Below, piece after piece: positions 1 to 57,200 of a stretch of 64,000 bases of DNA. The stretch is from the NCBI GenBank assembly GCA_020137815.1, contig CM035361.1:1174524-1238523 (forward strand), given 5' to 3'. Under the pieces are notes generated by a model, which did no database searches, was not told where the DNA came from, and was given only the letters and a program-made list of their open reading frames with translations. Made by a program: the position numbers and the translations under genes. The first letter of the stretch is position 1. The number at the start of each line of letters is the position of its first letter. Source of the stretch: Hormiphora californensis (Eukaryota > Ctenophora > Tentaculata > Cydippida > Pleurobrachiidae).

Positions 1-125
1 AAATGAAACGTGAAGAGGTGGATTTACATTTCAAACTATTTAACTGAAATGTAAGACGGTGTAGGATTGAATAAATATTCTCCCACCGAAATTAGTTTGC
101 TGATTGACTCGGTGTGAACACGATT

Positions 126-1097
126 ACGGTGGCAGATTCCGGCCAAGAGTTTTTTCAATCAAGTGAAATATTTTTGTTTGAAGTTTTATAAAAATTTTAT
201 TTCAAAATAAAAATAAACATGTCGTTAAAATTATTGGCCGGAATCTGCCACGCGAGTGGCAGATCTCGGCCAAAATTCTAAAAAAACCTTGGCCAGAATC
301 TGCCAACCACGTGGCAGATTCCGGCCAACAAACTAAAACTTACTTATATCAAAGCGAAAACCGCTGTAACCGACTAATTTTGATACGCTGAATCACGTAA
401 GCAACTTTTCCAATCCCTCAGAGGTCGGGAAAGTGTCCTAATTGAGCATAATAGGGTCTAATTGACCCCACTTACAACTTTTCACCTGGAAACGATAGAC
501 GCTTATGTGAAGGCACTTTTCCGACTAATTTTGATAAGCTGAATCACGTAAGCTATTTTTCAAAGCCCCCCGAGGTCGGAAAAGTGCCCTAATTGAGCAA
601 TTAAGGCCAATTAGACCTAATTATACTTAATTAAGCCAAATTCCCGACCTCGGAGGGCTTGGAAAAGTTGCTTACGTGATTCAGCGTATCAAAATTAGTC
701 GGAAAAGTGCCTTCACATAAGCGTCTATCGTTTCCAGGTGAAAAGTTGTAAGTGGGGTCAATTAGACCCTATTATGCTCAATTAGGACACTTTCCCGACC
801 TCTGAGGGATTGGAAAAGTTGCTTACGTGATTCAGCGTATCAAAATTAGTCGGGTACAGCGGTTTTCGCTTTGATATAAGTAAGTTTCAGTTTGTTGGCC
901 GGAATCTGCCACGTGGTTGGCAGATTCTGGCCAAGGTTTTTTTAGAATTTTGGCCGAGATCTGCCACTCGCGTGGCAGATTCCGGCCAATAATTTTAACG
1001 ACATGTTTATTTTTATTTTGAAATAAAATTTTTATAAAACTTCAAACAAAAATATTTCACTTGATTGAAAAAACTCTTGGCCGGAATCTGCCACCGT
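126..1097. mobile_element. Palindromic DNA transposon, hAT-like, 972 bp
   Basis: The element begins ACGGTGGCAG and ends with its exact reverse complement, and it is flanked by the 8-bp direct repeat ACACGATT (118-125 and 1098-1105). Almost the whole element is an inverted repeat centred near 610, and the arms carry further short inverted motifs (TGGCAGATTCCGGCCA and its complement, several times). It has no coding capacity. An 8-bp target duplication is typical of the hAT superfamily (established knowledge); the family assignment is inference because no transposase is present. Confidence 0.85.
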
Positions 1098-1105
1098 ACA
1101 CGATT

Positions 1106-2503
1106 AGTAATCAGCATGATGAGTTCAATATACATTTCCACGCCCCCTCATCTCATCTTGAACTACCAACACCAAACCATGGCCATCTATTGAGTTGCAG
1201 AGCCCTTTGTGTGTGTGTGTGTGTGTGTAACCCAAATATAAACCCAACTATAAAACTACTACACAATTATTACATATCAGGGCGGCGGTTTCACAAGCAC
1301 GAAGCTAATGGGATTGAGTGTGACATAAAGAGGGGGGGGGGGCTCTCTCAATTAGTAAAGTAAACACTAATTAGATTTAGGTTTACGTTAGTTTTTATCT
1401 GAGAATTGTGTTGTTAGTCTCCTCTTCTTGTTTACTCATTGATAGTGTTGGTGCAGGATATACACTGCTGAATTCGTAGCAAATATGGGATGTGACGGAA
1501 TTGGAGCAAGGATAAAGTAGAATTGAGGAGATAGACAGAGCAAGGATATAGTTTAATCGAGAGAGATAGACAGAGCAAGATAAAGTTTAATCGAGAGAGA
1601 TAGAGGAGCAAGAGAATGAGTTGAATTTATAGATTTCTTTGCAAACATACCTCATTAATTGAGTCGATGGATTGTCGTGACCACCTATCGCTCAACCGTG
1701 GAGAGGTTATTGAGGTGGAAGAACCCCCATGAAACAACCGACTTCTCAGCGATGGGTTGCTTCTGTTCCGAGGAAATACACCAGGAGAGTTGGTTGATCC
1801 GGGGGTGTTGCTGAAACTGTGAGCGCTGCTACTTCGCCGATATGTGAAGTTGCTCCTGCTGCTTCTTCTGCAAGAGGGTGTTGAAGAAGACCTTTTAGTA
1901 GGAAAACTAATGAAATCAGCTCAAGCAGCATATAGGAGAAGGTCGGTAGGGGCTGGTATCGACTAACTTGAAATAGATGGGACTTCAGCGTATTACGTAT
2001 ACAGTTAAACCTACCGTGACCCTGAATACTGGGAAGAACCAGAGTCCATGACAATGCCCCACATCTCCTCTGTCATGGGCTGGATATGCTCCTTGATTTC
2101 TGCCTCCAGGGATTCTGTCTGGGTATGGCGGTTGTTTGTTTGCTTGTTTTTTGTTTGTTTGTTTATTATTGGTTTGATTGTTTATTTGTGTGTTTGTTAT
2201 TGGTTTGATTTGGTCTATACGTGGTGTCATGTACCGTGCCATTTGTCATCGATTTGGTAATTTAATCTGTTATGTTTTGTAAAACATCCTATGAGTCATG
2301 GACAGAAGGATGTATGACATACATTGTGTTTCAAATTGTAATACACCATTTATCCTCAGAGTGAGAGGGTATTGAAGGTAGTATTAGAGATAGTATTAAT
2401 GTTTTGTATTATTCATTTAAAGTTGTCAGCAAATAAAGGGGCTTTATATGGCAGTAGCCGTCCTTTTGATAAAGCAATAAAGTTGTTGATAATGAGTTAG
2501 TGC

Positions 2504-2594
<91 letters not shown>

Positions 2595-2711
2595 AAAAAA
2601 AAAAAAAAAAAAAAGGGGGGGGGGGGGGGGGGGGGGGGAAAAAAAAAAAAAAAGGGGGGGGGGGGGGGGGGGGGGGGAAAAAAAAAAAAAAAAAAAAAAA
2701 AAGGGGAAAAA

Positions 2712-2763
<52 letters not shown>

Positions 2764-3163
2764 AGGGGAGTTAAAGGGATTGGCCCCTTTTATTCTCTTG
2801 ATTGGGGGGGGGTATTAGGGATTTCTGAAGAGATAGAGAGAGATAAAGATAGAAGAGATAGAGAGAGATAAAGATAGAAGAGATAGAGAGATAAAGATAG
2901 AGATAGAGAGAGAGATAGACATTAGATACATCACTGCTTGAGATATTGCCTTTTATACACGCTGCATCGTGTGAGTGCTTGTCACTTCATCAATACTTCA
3001 CACGTGTCGACACATATTGTGGCACGCATTGGAACAGAACCAATTGTACTTACAATGTTTCAATTTTAGGAACAAAATCTAGATTTCAAGGTCAAGTAAC
3101 TGTCTGTCATATATCTTTGTTATATCTTTGTCATATCTTTGTCATATCTTTGTCATAGCTTTG
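1106..3163. other. Non-coding stretch, no supported gene
   Basis: Contains a short GT repeat (1207-1228), GATAGAGAGA-rich stretches (1525-1615 and 2826-2925), a long GA microsatellite and homopolymer blocks. Short open frames at 1746-2242 have no recognisable domain and lack convincing splice sites. The minus-strand gene seen at 3173-3541 should continue leftwards into this interval, but I could not identify its next exon. Confidence 0.5.
2507..2761. repeat. (GA)n microsatellite followed by G/A homopolymer blocks
   Basis: About 80 bp of pure GA repeat (2507-2587) passes abruptly into alternating runs of only A and only G, 10-50 bases each, to 2761. The homopolymer part resembles the much larger block region at 47.1-49.7 kb and is likely a sequencing or consensus artefact of a purine-only repeat. 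Confidence 0.8.
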
Positions 3164-3172
3164 TCAGTTTAC

Positions 3173-3541
3173 CCGTGTAATAAGTGTAGTCACATCCTTG
3201 TGAAGATAGGACAACAACGTAGTCAGTTCTCTTATCTCTGTCTCGCTAATCCGGTGCTCACGATCATCTGTTGATCCTTTCCTATCATCTCTAGAACTTC
3301 TCCTATCCATACGATCGTCATCCACTCTCCGCCGTGAAGATGAGCTCCTTCGCGAGGAGGAGGCGCTGTTTGATCTACTAAAGGTACGAGGAAGGGGATG
3401 ACCGTTGCTAGGTGACGGAGTCTCTGCGTTGCTAGGTGATGTAGTGTTGCTGATAGGGGGTGTGGGTGGTCCGATATTCAGGACAGCCTCTAGGGATGTG
3501 TGTCGATCACTACCCATCCGACCATCATCATCATCACTCAT
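3173..3541 (-). CDS. Ser/Arg/Asp-rich protein, first or internal exon (partial)
   Basis: On the minus strand an open frame starts at ATG 3541 (MSDDDDGRMGSDRH), is rich in Ser, Arg and Pro, and ends with a leucine-rich segment (SETEIRELTTLLSYLHKDV) that could form a short coiled coil. A GT donor (CGG|GTAAAC) at 3172 lies just before an in-frame stop (3164-3166), so I read it as an exon ending at 3173 in phase 0 rather than a complete 125-residue protein. A TAG acceptor-like sequence directly before the ATG means it could instead be an internal exon. It is divergent from the large plus-strand gene. No known family recognised. Confidence 0.45.
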
Positions 3542-4157
3542 TCTATAGATCGAGTTGGGTTAATTATTTAGATACCTAGATAACTGGGTACCGTCCAGCG
3601 TCCTTACGAAAGTTATGAGGGCTCTGCAGTACGTTTGATTAAGTATCATCGCTTGGATTCTTTTTCATCTGGATTATTATATTGTACTTGTGAATTCACA
3701 ACTTGGAATGATTCACACTATCTCAGAATATCGTATTATATCTGGGGAAGTTTAAAACATTGTCATGCACATTCCTGGATTGAAGAGACATGTTGTTCGA
3801 CATGCATCAGATATATGGGGCCTTAGAAATCTCGATATTATATCTTGATAGTTGATTGTCCTTTATTCTTGTCTTGTATTTTGGCCCAATACAAGTTTGG
3901 CCCGATATATGAAGCTACTTTCATAAACCCTTATTAAGAATCAGAGCTAACAGCCTTCTCACCAGTGAGTCCCTTTTAGTGTTTTACGAGGCAGTGATTA
4001 TGCCGTATTTAGAAATCAACCCACCTTCTCTCTGATATTTCTTTTCCTTACTTTACATACTTGCTTGAATTGTGTTCATACTATTTTATATGCAACTCAA
4101 ATACCTGCCTAACTATATGGGCCCTACTCTTCTACATACGAACTGAAAAGAAGCAAG

Positions 4158-4582
4158 CAGGGCTGGCTCCAGGGGGGTGATGCGGGGGGTGCACACCCCC
4201 CCAAAAATTCTTGGCAGCGAGGCTGCCAAGACTGTCTGAGACCATTTGGATTGGGAAACCACCCCAAAAATACATAATTTTCAGTAAAATGTTTGACTGA
4301 TCACAACCGAACTTTAATCACCTAGTGAACATCACTGAGTGATAGAGAGAGAGAGAGCATTGTAGCATTCATAAATCTAGAAAGTAGACGTCACAAATGA
4401 TTAAAAACCCTAAAATTTGATTGATTTAGTTAAAAAATTTCCGGGGGCTTCGCCCCCCCCCCCCCCCTGGGCGGAGCTCCCTACGCGCCCTTCGGGCGCT
4501 CTGGTCGCAAATGCTACTATTAGGGAACAGTGGCCTCGGGCCACTGCACCCCCCCAGAAATATCGGGCTGGAGCCAGCCCTG
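4158..4582. mobile_element. hAT-like MITE, 425 bp
   Basis: Terminal inverted repeats CAGGGCTGGCTCCAG / CTGGAGCCAGCCCTG are perfect, and the flanks carry the 8-bp duplication GAAGCAAG (4150-4157 and 4583-4590). The interior has C/G homopolymer runs and no transposase. CAGGG termini with an 8-bp duplication fit non-autonomous hAT elements. The small open frames here are not genes. Confidence 0.88.
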
Positions 4583-5003
4583 GAAGCAAGGCAGGAATAG
4601 TTCTGAAGCGATTGCAATTGTTAGGCAAGGCAACAAATAATACGACCTTCCTTTAGAGTGGTTTACACTACTAACTAAAACAGTAAAAACGGGGTACTAC
4701 ACAAACTATCACGAATGTTTACAAAAGCTAAGCAAAAAAACTGTATGAGCAGTCACTAATAGATAACTGTAAGAACTGGTTACTAAGGAATGGTTACTAT
4801 GGAAACTAAAAAGGCAACAACTCATACCGTTTGACGAATGGATGTGACAGATTGTAAACTAGCGGCTCCACTCTCCATTCTCTAATCACACCACCACCTC
4901 AGCTCTGCTGCACAGCGCCTCTAATTCAATTGGATGTCTTGTGACGAAGGAGGTTCCTGCTCTTCTGACGTAGTTTTCGGTGTTTTATTGACCTTGCTAT
5001 GGC

Positions 5004-5012
5004 TATAAAAGG
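5004..5012 (+). promoter_or_regulatory. Candidate TATA box of the large plus-strand gene
   Basis: TATAAAAGG, a near-consensus TATA box about 1.07 kb before the first coding exon. A transcript starting about 30 bases downstream would give a 5' UTR exon with a possible donor CAC|GTAAAT near 5087, splicing to the TAG acceptor at 6068-6070 just before the first ATG. Start site and UTR exon are inferred. Confidence 0.4.
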
Positions 5013-6077
5013 TGTGGGGAGTGTCACGGATTATATTCTAGCTGTGAATTTCCAGTGAAAACAAATCAAAAACACAAGAGTCACGTAAATGATTGTCAGA
5101 GAGAGAGAGATGGGGACAAGAGGGAAGTGCAGTTTTCGTTGTATGATAACACGGTGTATAGTTACTCTTGGTAAAGTCAGGTGATGGGCTGGAATTTGGA
5201 AGGGAAGCAAGATTTTGGGAGGGGGGTCTCGGATTACAACAAGTTTATCATCGTGACTTTAAAATGTATCATAATATATTCGGGCAATATTTCGTTCTAG
5301 AAACAATATATAAGAAAATTTTGCTTTTTCGTCACCACATTCCTCAACAAAACGTCGATGAAACAGCCTAGCCTGGTATTATATTGTCCGCCATGGCTTG
5401 AAGAATCAACTGATGAACAGTTTTAAAATTGCCCCAGTTTCCTAAAATTAGAGAATATATACTTCAGCTAATGTTACTTAGTCTGAAGTCTGAACTGTAA
5501 TTTACAAGATCCTTTACCACCAACATGAGTGCAGAAAGGGGGAAGGTTTGGGAGAACCATGGAGCCCTAAGTTGTGTTATCTCAAACCCCCTCCCTCTCA
5601 GCTCCATGGTCTATGAAACCTTGTGTTATCTTCTTTATCTCCGGTGTAATAATCTCTGCATAATATGGGGGGGGGGGGAGGAAAACAGAGGAGAGACAGA
5701 GAGATGTGACGCACGTTATTGCTACAGATATATGTTTTATATTAGTGCTTTGCAAATTAAACGGTTTTCAATTGTTGAAAGCCATTATTATTTTAGTTTT
5801 GTTGTACTAGAAAATGTGATTTATCTTCGAGGATATATGATTAGAATAAAACTGTCAGAGTCAGATAGTAAGATCATTCTGAAATTTCGTAATAAGTCGT
5901 ATTTCGTTCACGCATGGGTGACTTGATTACCTACACTTTCGGTTTTTAATTTCCAGATTATTCTTGCCAGTTGCCTTTATCTATTTATCCGTTCCTCTTC
6001 TATAACTACCCGAGTCTGGTAACCAGACAATTATACTATTTCCCTAATCCATGATATTAATTCCTGTCTAGCAAGTC

Positions 6078-52027
<45,950 letters not shown>

Positions 52028-52554
52028 TATATGACGTCACGAGATGACGTCACAACGTGGGACTTCTCTACGACATCACCATAGCAACGTCATGACATCA
52101 GAGACTAATATCATGTCACCAGCTGACTATAATAATTTGAGGGTTTCAAGAGAGAGGATAATTTGTTGACGAACACTATTATAATTCTTGTGCAGAAAAA
52201 GACTTTTGATGTTTTTATGTTTATCATTAGATTGGTTGTCCTAGTAGGACTCCTACAGATTTATAATTGGTGAGAGAGAAAAAGAAACATTATAATGATT
52301 GAGTCATGTGTGATATAGGAGTTGATATATTAGTTCAGTCTCAGTTCACAGATCTATTAAATTATTGAAACAGGTTAAAACTTGCATCAGTTTCATGCTT
52401 TTTTCATCATTTCCCCGATTTATTATCACATGAAAACAGAGTGACAGCAGTTAGATCAATGTGTAGAGAGAGAGTGCTGAAAAAGTGCAGCGATTTATTT
52501 TTTGATATCATGTACACATATTATTATGTTTTGTGCCATTTTAGTTTTAAGCTA

Positions 52555-52560
52555 AATAAA
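52555..52560 (+). terminator. Poly(A) signal AATAAA
   Basis: AATAAA lies 528 bases after the stop codon of the PDZ-SoHo-SH3 gene, in AT-rich sequence, so the 3' UTR is about 0.55 kb. Confidence 0.6.
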
Positions 52561-52599
52561 TCCACCTTGTTTAAGTTTGTAATTTGGAAATGGAAAGGT

Positions 52600-53175
52600 G
52601 AAATCTCGGGTGGAGATCGTGGATGTCTGGTGGCGCCCGACCCAATCTGAGAATTAAGACAATTGACGTGACGTCACTGACGTCTGAAGTTTATCTTCCC
52701 ATGGAGACTGAGTCTCTGGCAAGGTGTCGGGCATTGCAAGACACCGTTTGATTCTCAAAACAGTGCGCTAAGATTGGGTCGGTGCAGCAGCTAGACGGCC
52801 TAGCCGGCTAAGAAATCTGCAGAAATTCGTCTGATCCGATTTGGCCGTGTAGTGAGCGCTCTGTCGCATTTGAAGAATCAAAACGGGTTTGGCACCGCGG
52901 CGACAAATCAAACTGGGATATTGTCCCAGTCCACCGTGACCTCGGATCCGTTTGACGCGACAGTACGCTCAAATCGGTTCGGTGCTGTATGGCGGCGCCA
53001 TACCCCAATTTGATTCTCACTTCTCAGATGGGGTCGCAGCGCCAGATCTGGCCAGACAGGTTCGGTGTGGCTTGGTGACATAGACACCTCATGGTGCGAA
53101 CTCCCGTTCGGGGGGTCGCGACAGGTGTCTATGTCAACAACGGTGTGGCCAGATGCAACAATGATATCGGCACCC
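52600..53175. other. GC-rich intergenic region with degenerate repeats
   Basis: Motifs of the type GAATCAAAACGGGTTTGGCACCG recur (52749, 52871, 53863) together with an inverted pair GGTGACATAGACACCT / AGGTGTCTATGTCAAC (about 53075-53141). It looks like decayed repeats; no gene seen. Confidence 0.4.
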
Positions 53176-53184
53176 TTGGGTGGC

Positions 53185-53764
53185 GGTGTGCGGACTCTAG
53201 TGCTACACTCTAAGTCTACAGTGGACTCTATATCTAAATTTAGACTTAGATAAAGAGTCCAAATAAGTCTAAACTCTAGGAGGACTCTATCTCTAAAAAG
53301 TCTAAACAGGGCGGACTCTTTATCTAAAAAGTCTACAAAGAGCGGACTCTATATCTACATAAATCTAAATTAGACATGGAGTCCGCCATTCTCAGCGAAC
53401 TCGAGATTTCGGCCGTTAGGCCGGAAACGAGAGTTTGCTGTACCTCTATACTAATTGAGAAGTGTTAGGGCCATTATTTGGGTTCGAGGTTAGGGTTAGG
53501 GTTAGGGTTAGGGTTAGGTTTTGGGTTGGTTTAGGATTTTAGACATAGAGTCCGGGTTGGGGGATTTGGCGCCAAAATGTACCAGGGGACTCTATGTCTA
53601 AAAAGTCTACACAGTGCGGACTCTATATCTAAAAAGTCTACACTGGGCGGACTCTTTATCTAAATTTTTTTCAAAGTCTAACTGTAGATAAAGAGTCCGC
53701 TTTTAGATATAGAGTCCGCCTTGAATTTAGATAAAGAGTCCGTTAGCACTAGAGTCCGCCCACC
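53185..53764. mobile_element. MULE-like MITE, 580 bp, with TTAGGG tract
   Basis: Terminal repeats GGTGTGCGGACTCTAGTGCT and its complement (one mismatch), flanked by the 9-bp duplication TTGGGTGGC (53176-53184 and 53765-53773). The interior is built from many direct and inverted copies of GGACTCTATATCTAAA, plus a GGTTAGGGTTAGGGTTAGGG tract at about 53489-53517. A 9-bp duplication fits Mutator-like elements. Non-coding. Confidence 0.85.
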
Positions 53765-54121
53765 TTGGGTGGCTTGGTCACTCGTCAGTCCCATGGGGTG
53801 GCCTGGGTGGCTTTGGGTGACTGTATGTCACTCTGTCAGCTCCGACCCGATCTGTCAATCTGAGAACCAAAACGCGGTCCGGCACCGTCAGACAGAATTG
53901 ATACAAATGGGTTTTCCAGAACGGTTAAAAACTGACAAGTGACAGGTTAAAAAGGATTTTATAAACATATGTGCTATAAATTCGGCCCAAAAATGTCTCA
54001 AAGCATGTAAATATTTCGGTAAATATTCCAGTTCTTTTTCTTCTAGACAAGAGTTTCTTCAAAAATAAGTGTAACTACGTGTCTACGTCTATCGGCGAAG
54101 TGGAGGTTTACAAACGGAAGG

Positions 54122-54258
54122 TTAATAAACGAGGGTATCTTCCCCAGCAAAAGCCCCATTAAAAGGTTGTCCGTGACCAAGGTCTATGATGGTAGCCTGG
54201 GTGTCCGGGACGTCTGGACAGTGCATCTCACTCCTCCATACGTCATCAACTGGAATTC
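54122..54258 (-). CDS. vWD gene exon 7, C-terminus and stop
   Basis: TTTCTAACAG acceptor; reads IPVDDVWRSEMHCPDVPDTQ and on to LVY, then TAA (54122-54124). No domain. Confidence 0.72.
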
Positions 54259-57200
54259 CTGTTAGAAATATAATGTAGTGTGAATCGAGAATTGCTTCAT
54301 AAAGCTTCAATGTACAAGATGTTGTCACAGGCTACTGCACTAAGTTATACCATTGAAGTGCGCAACGCTGCGAGTTAGACTTAGGGCAGCAGCCTAGTTA
54401 GAAGGTTACTCGTCTGGACTCTGGAGTCGTAACCCTATAACAAATAACTATTTGATAGAATCGTATTTAGTTAGGTCTGCAGCCTAGTTAAACAATAAAC
54501 TACTGCTACTCTACTACTGGCTACTGCTGTCCTAATTATTCAGTACGATTCTATTAAATAGTTAAGTCTCTAGTATTATATAACTCACCCAGGTTGAGGC
54601 AGTGTTGGGCGTAAGCACTTCCCGTACTACAGGATACCGGATAACCATTGCCATACATTCGGAGAGAACAAAAATCTGAAGGAATTTATTTTGTCATGCT
54701 AGTAGCAGTCTGCCGTGCTAGCTGTAGCAGTCTGCCGTTTTGACTTGCCGGCTTCGGCTTGGTTACGAAGTCACTCCTATTAGGTTGTCCAGTAAATATT
54801 TTCGTTTGGCTTTTATTGGGAAAATGGTTTGAGATAGAGCAAAATGGACTTCACCACAGTTTTTCTCACGCGATTTTGGATCGGAATATCATGCCTGATA
54901 TCGGTATTTGGCTGTTCTCGGTTCCCACCAGGCTATTTACTCTACACCACTCTTGATGCTGCTGCATATGAAAAATCGCGATTTTCGAGTTTTAGCACTA
55001 AAGCTGCTGTACTTCCTAAAAATGGTACCTGAGTGATGTTTTGTTGCATCAAGCTTGTTCATTGGACAATTATCTATCGTTTAAGATGCAATAAAAGAAT
55101 CTATCTTTATTTTGTCACTGAGCAATGGGCCTCCAAAAAGTTTTGGTCAAAATTAGAAACTTTCACTTCCGGGTCTCACCAGGATTGGCTCATAATCAAA
55201 AACTCTGCAGTAAAAGATAGTTCTAAGTCAGTTCTACGACGTAGTGAACCCAATTATGTGATTGGTTGACTTAAAAAGTGAGTTATTGACGTTTTCGAAC
55301 ACACCCGTAAAACAGGCCAGATTTTTTGCGCTTTTTCGATTTTTGATTTTAAATTTACTGTTCTAGTGGTTACTATCGAACGCGTAGAGACCCAAATCGC
55401 GTATACGTTTTATCCTTGGACGATTTGCTATCGATTAAGCACCATTGGAGCTAAAAATACTGTACCAGTTTTCTTAGGGAAGCGTTTAAAAAACTTTGGT
55501 GACCCCGTGCAGCGGCAACAACAGTGGGGTAGAGAAAATAGCTTGCTGGCACCCCAGAAAAACTATATACCGATATCAGGCATGATATTCCGATCCAAAA
55601 TCGCGTGAAAAAACTGTGGTGAAGTCCATTTTGCTCTATCTCAAACCATTTTCCTAATAAACACCAAACGAAAATATTTACTGGACAACCTAATATTAGT
55701 ATTATTGTGAGCTTGAAAAGAGGGCGAGGGGTCATTTTCTGATTGTGCGATTTTGTTTTCTCGAATTCTTTGTACTCAAAGTTATGGAATCTCTTTGAGG
55801 AGATCGGGTAAAATCGAAACCACCGTGATTCTACTAGTTTATATACCTGAGAGACAGGCTTCATAGTATGTGTTCAGATTTACAACTCCGTGACATTTAA
55901 ATAGTTCTTGGTTATCGACCAGCACCTGACAAGCCTCCCTTGCAGCATCGTTTAGCCTGGCGGGGAAGTGCAGTTTAATTTGAATTGAACTATATCTCTT
56001 CATTGGTCACATTATCCGTGAGCTCGTGCGGAGGGGTATTTTTACTACCAAATCTCTTGAAGAGCCTATTATAATAATCATATTAGAGCACTGTCAGGCC
56101 AATGCTCTGACCACAGTTCTCGCGCGTTGAGAGAAATGAGAATAGGGTCAGGCCAATGCTCTGACAGTTAGAGCAGCGATCTATGCAATGTCTCGCGGAA
56201 AACACTGTCATGGTGTGATGCCCGAATAATACTTTCCCCGCTCCGCAAGAAAGTGTCAGTACGATATATGTTGACTGAGGAACAGAAATCGGACCACAGC
56301 AAATGTGGTACCATTTCTACCTGTCTACTATCAGTGTGACTGCGAGGTGTTAATGGATCCGATCCATTAACACCTCGCAATTATTGGATCGCTGTACAGA
56401 AACTGGCAGTAGCGTATAAGTTCCGTATTATATATTGTCCAACATATTTTATTCATTTGTCCACGGTTGACATAAAGTTGACAGAAACAACCCGAGTGCC
56501 ATGAAGTATGGGTCACCACACACCAAAGTTAAAATTAAAATTAAAATTTTGATTTTAAACCCGCACACACCAGCGGCCGTTAAAATTTCTCTCCCCCATT
56601 CTAAAAGTAACAAACTCGCGCGCGATTTTAACGGCGTGTTAAAATTTTGTCATCCAACGCGACCGTCAAAATCGTGTGTGAGATTGTTACTTTTAGAATG
56701 GGGAGAGAAATTTTAACGGCCGCAGGTGTGTGCGGGTTTAAAATCAAAATTTTAATTTTAATTTTAACTTCGGTGTGTGGTGACCCTATCAAATCAAAGA
56801 GGGGTGATGGGGGGAGTACAATTTTATTTTATTTAATTTTCTCGTTAATGTTTCAGTTTAGTTGAACTTTAAGTACCCTGTCAGTGTCAAAGGTTGAAAG
56901 GTTTAAATTAAAAACTTCAATATGTTAACCCGTTTGACATTCGCTGGTTTAAAAGTACAGTCGGACCCCGATTTAGGACCCCCCGATTTAGTGGCACCCC
57001 GATTTAGGGACAGGATTTTTTCCCCCGATATAGGAAATTAACCTTATTTGACCCCGATTTAGTGGACACCCCGATTTAGTGGACAAGAGCCATTCCCCCC
57101 GAGGGTGTCCCTAAATCGGGGTCCGACTGTAGAAAGAAGGCATAGAATTTAGATCAATAGATCAACTCGAATTTCTTTTTATTTGTTGAGACTGAGAGTG

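Noticed and set aside
53489-53517. Chromosome end or telomere fusion
   Set aside because: Only about five TTAGGG units, inside a bounded transposable element with genes on both sides.
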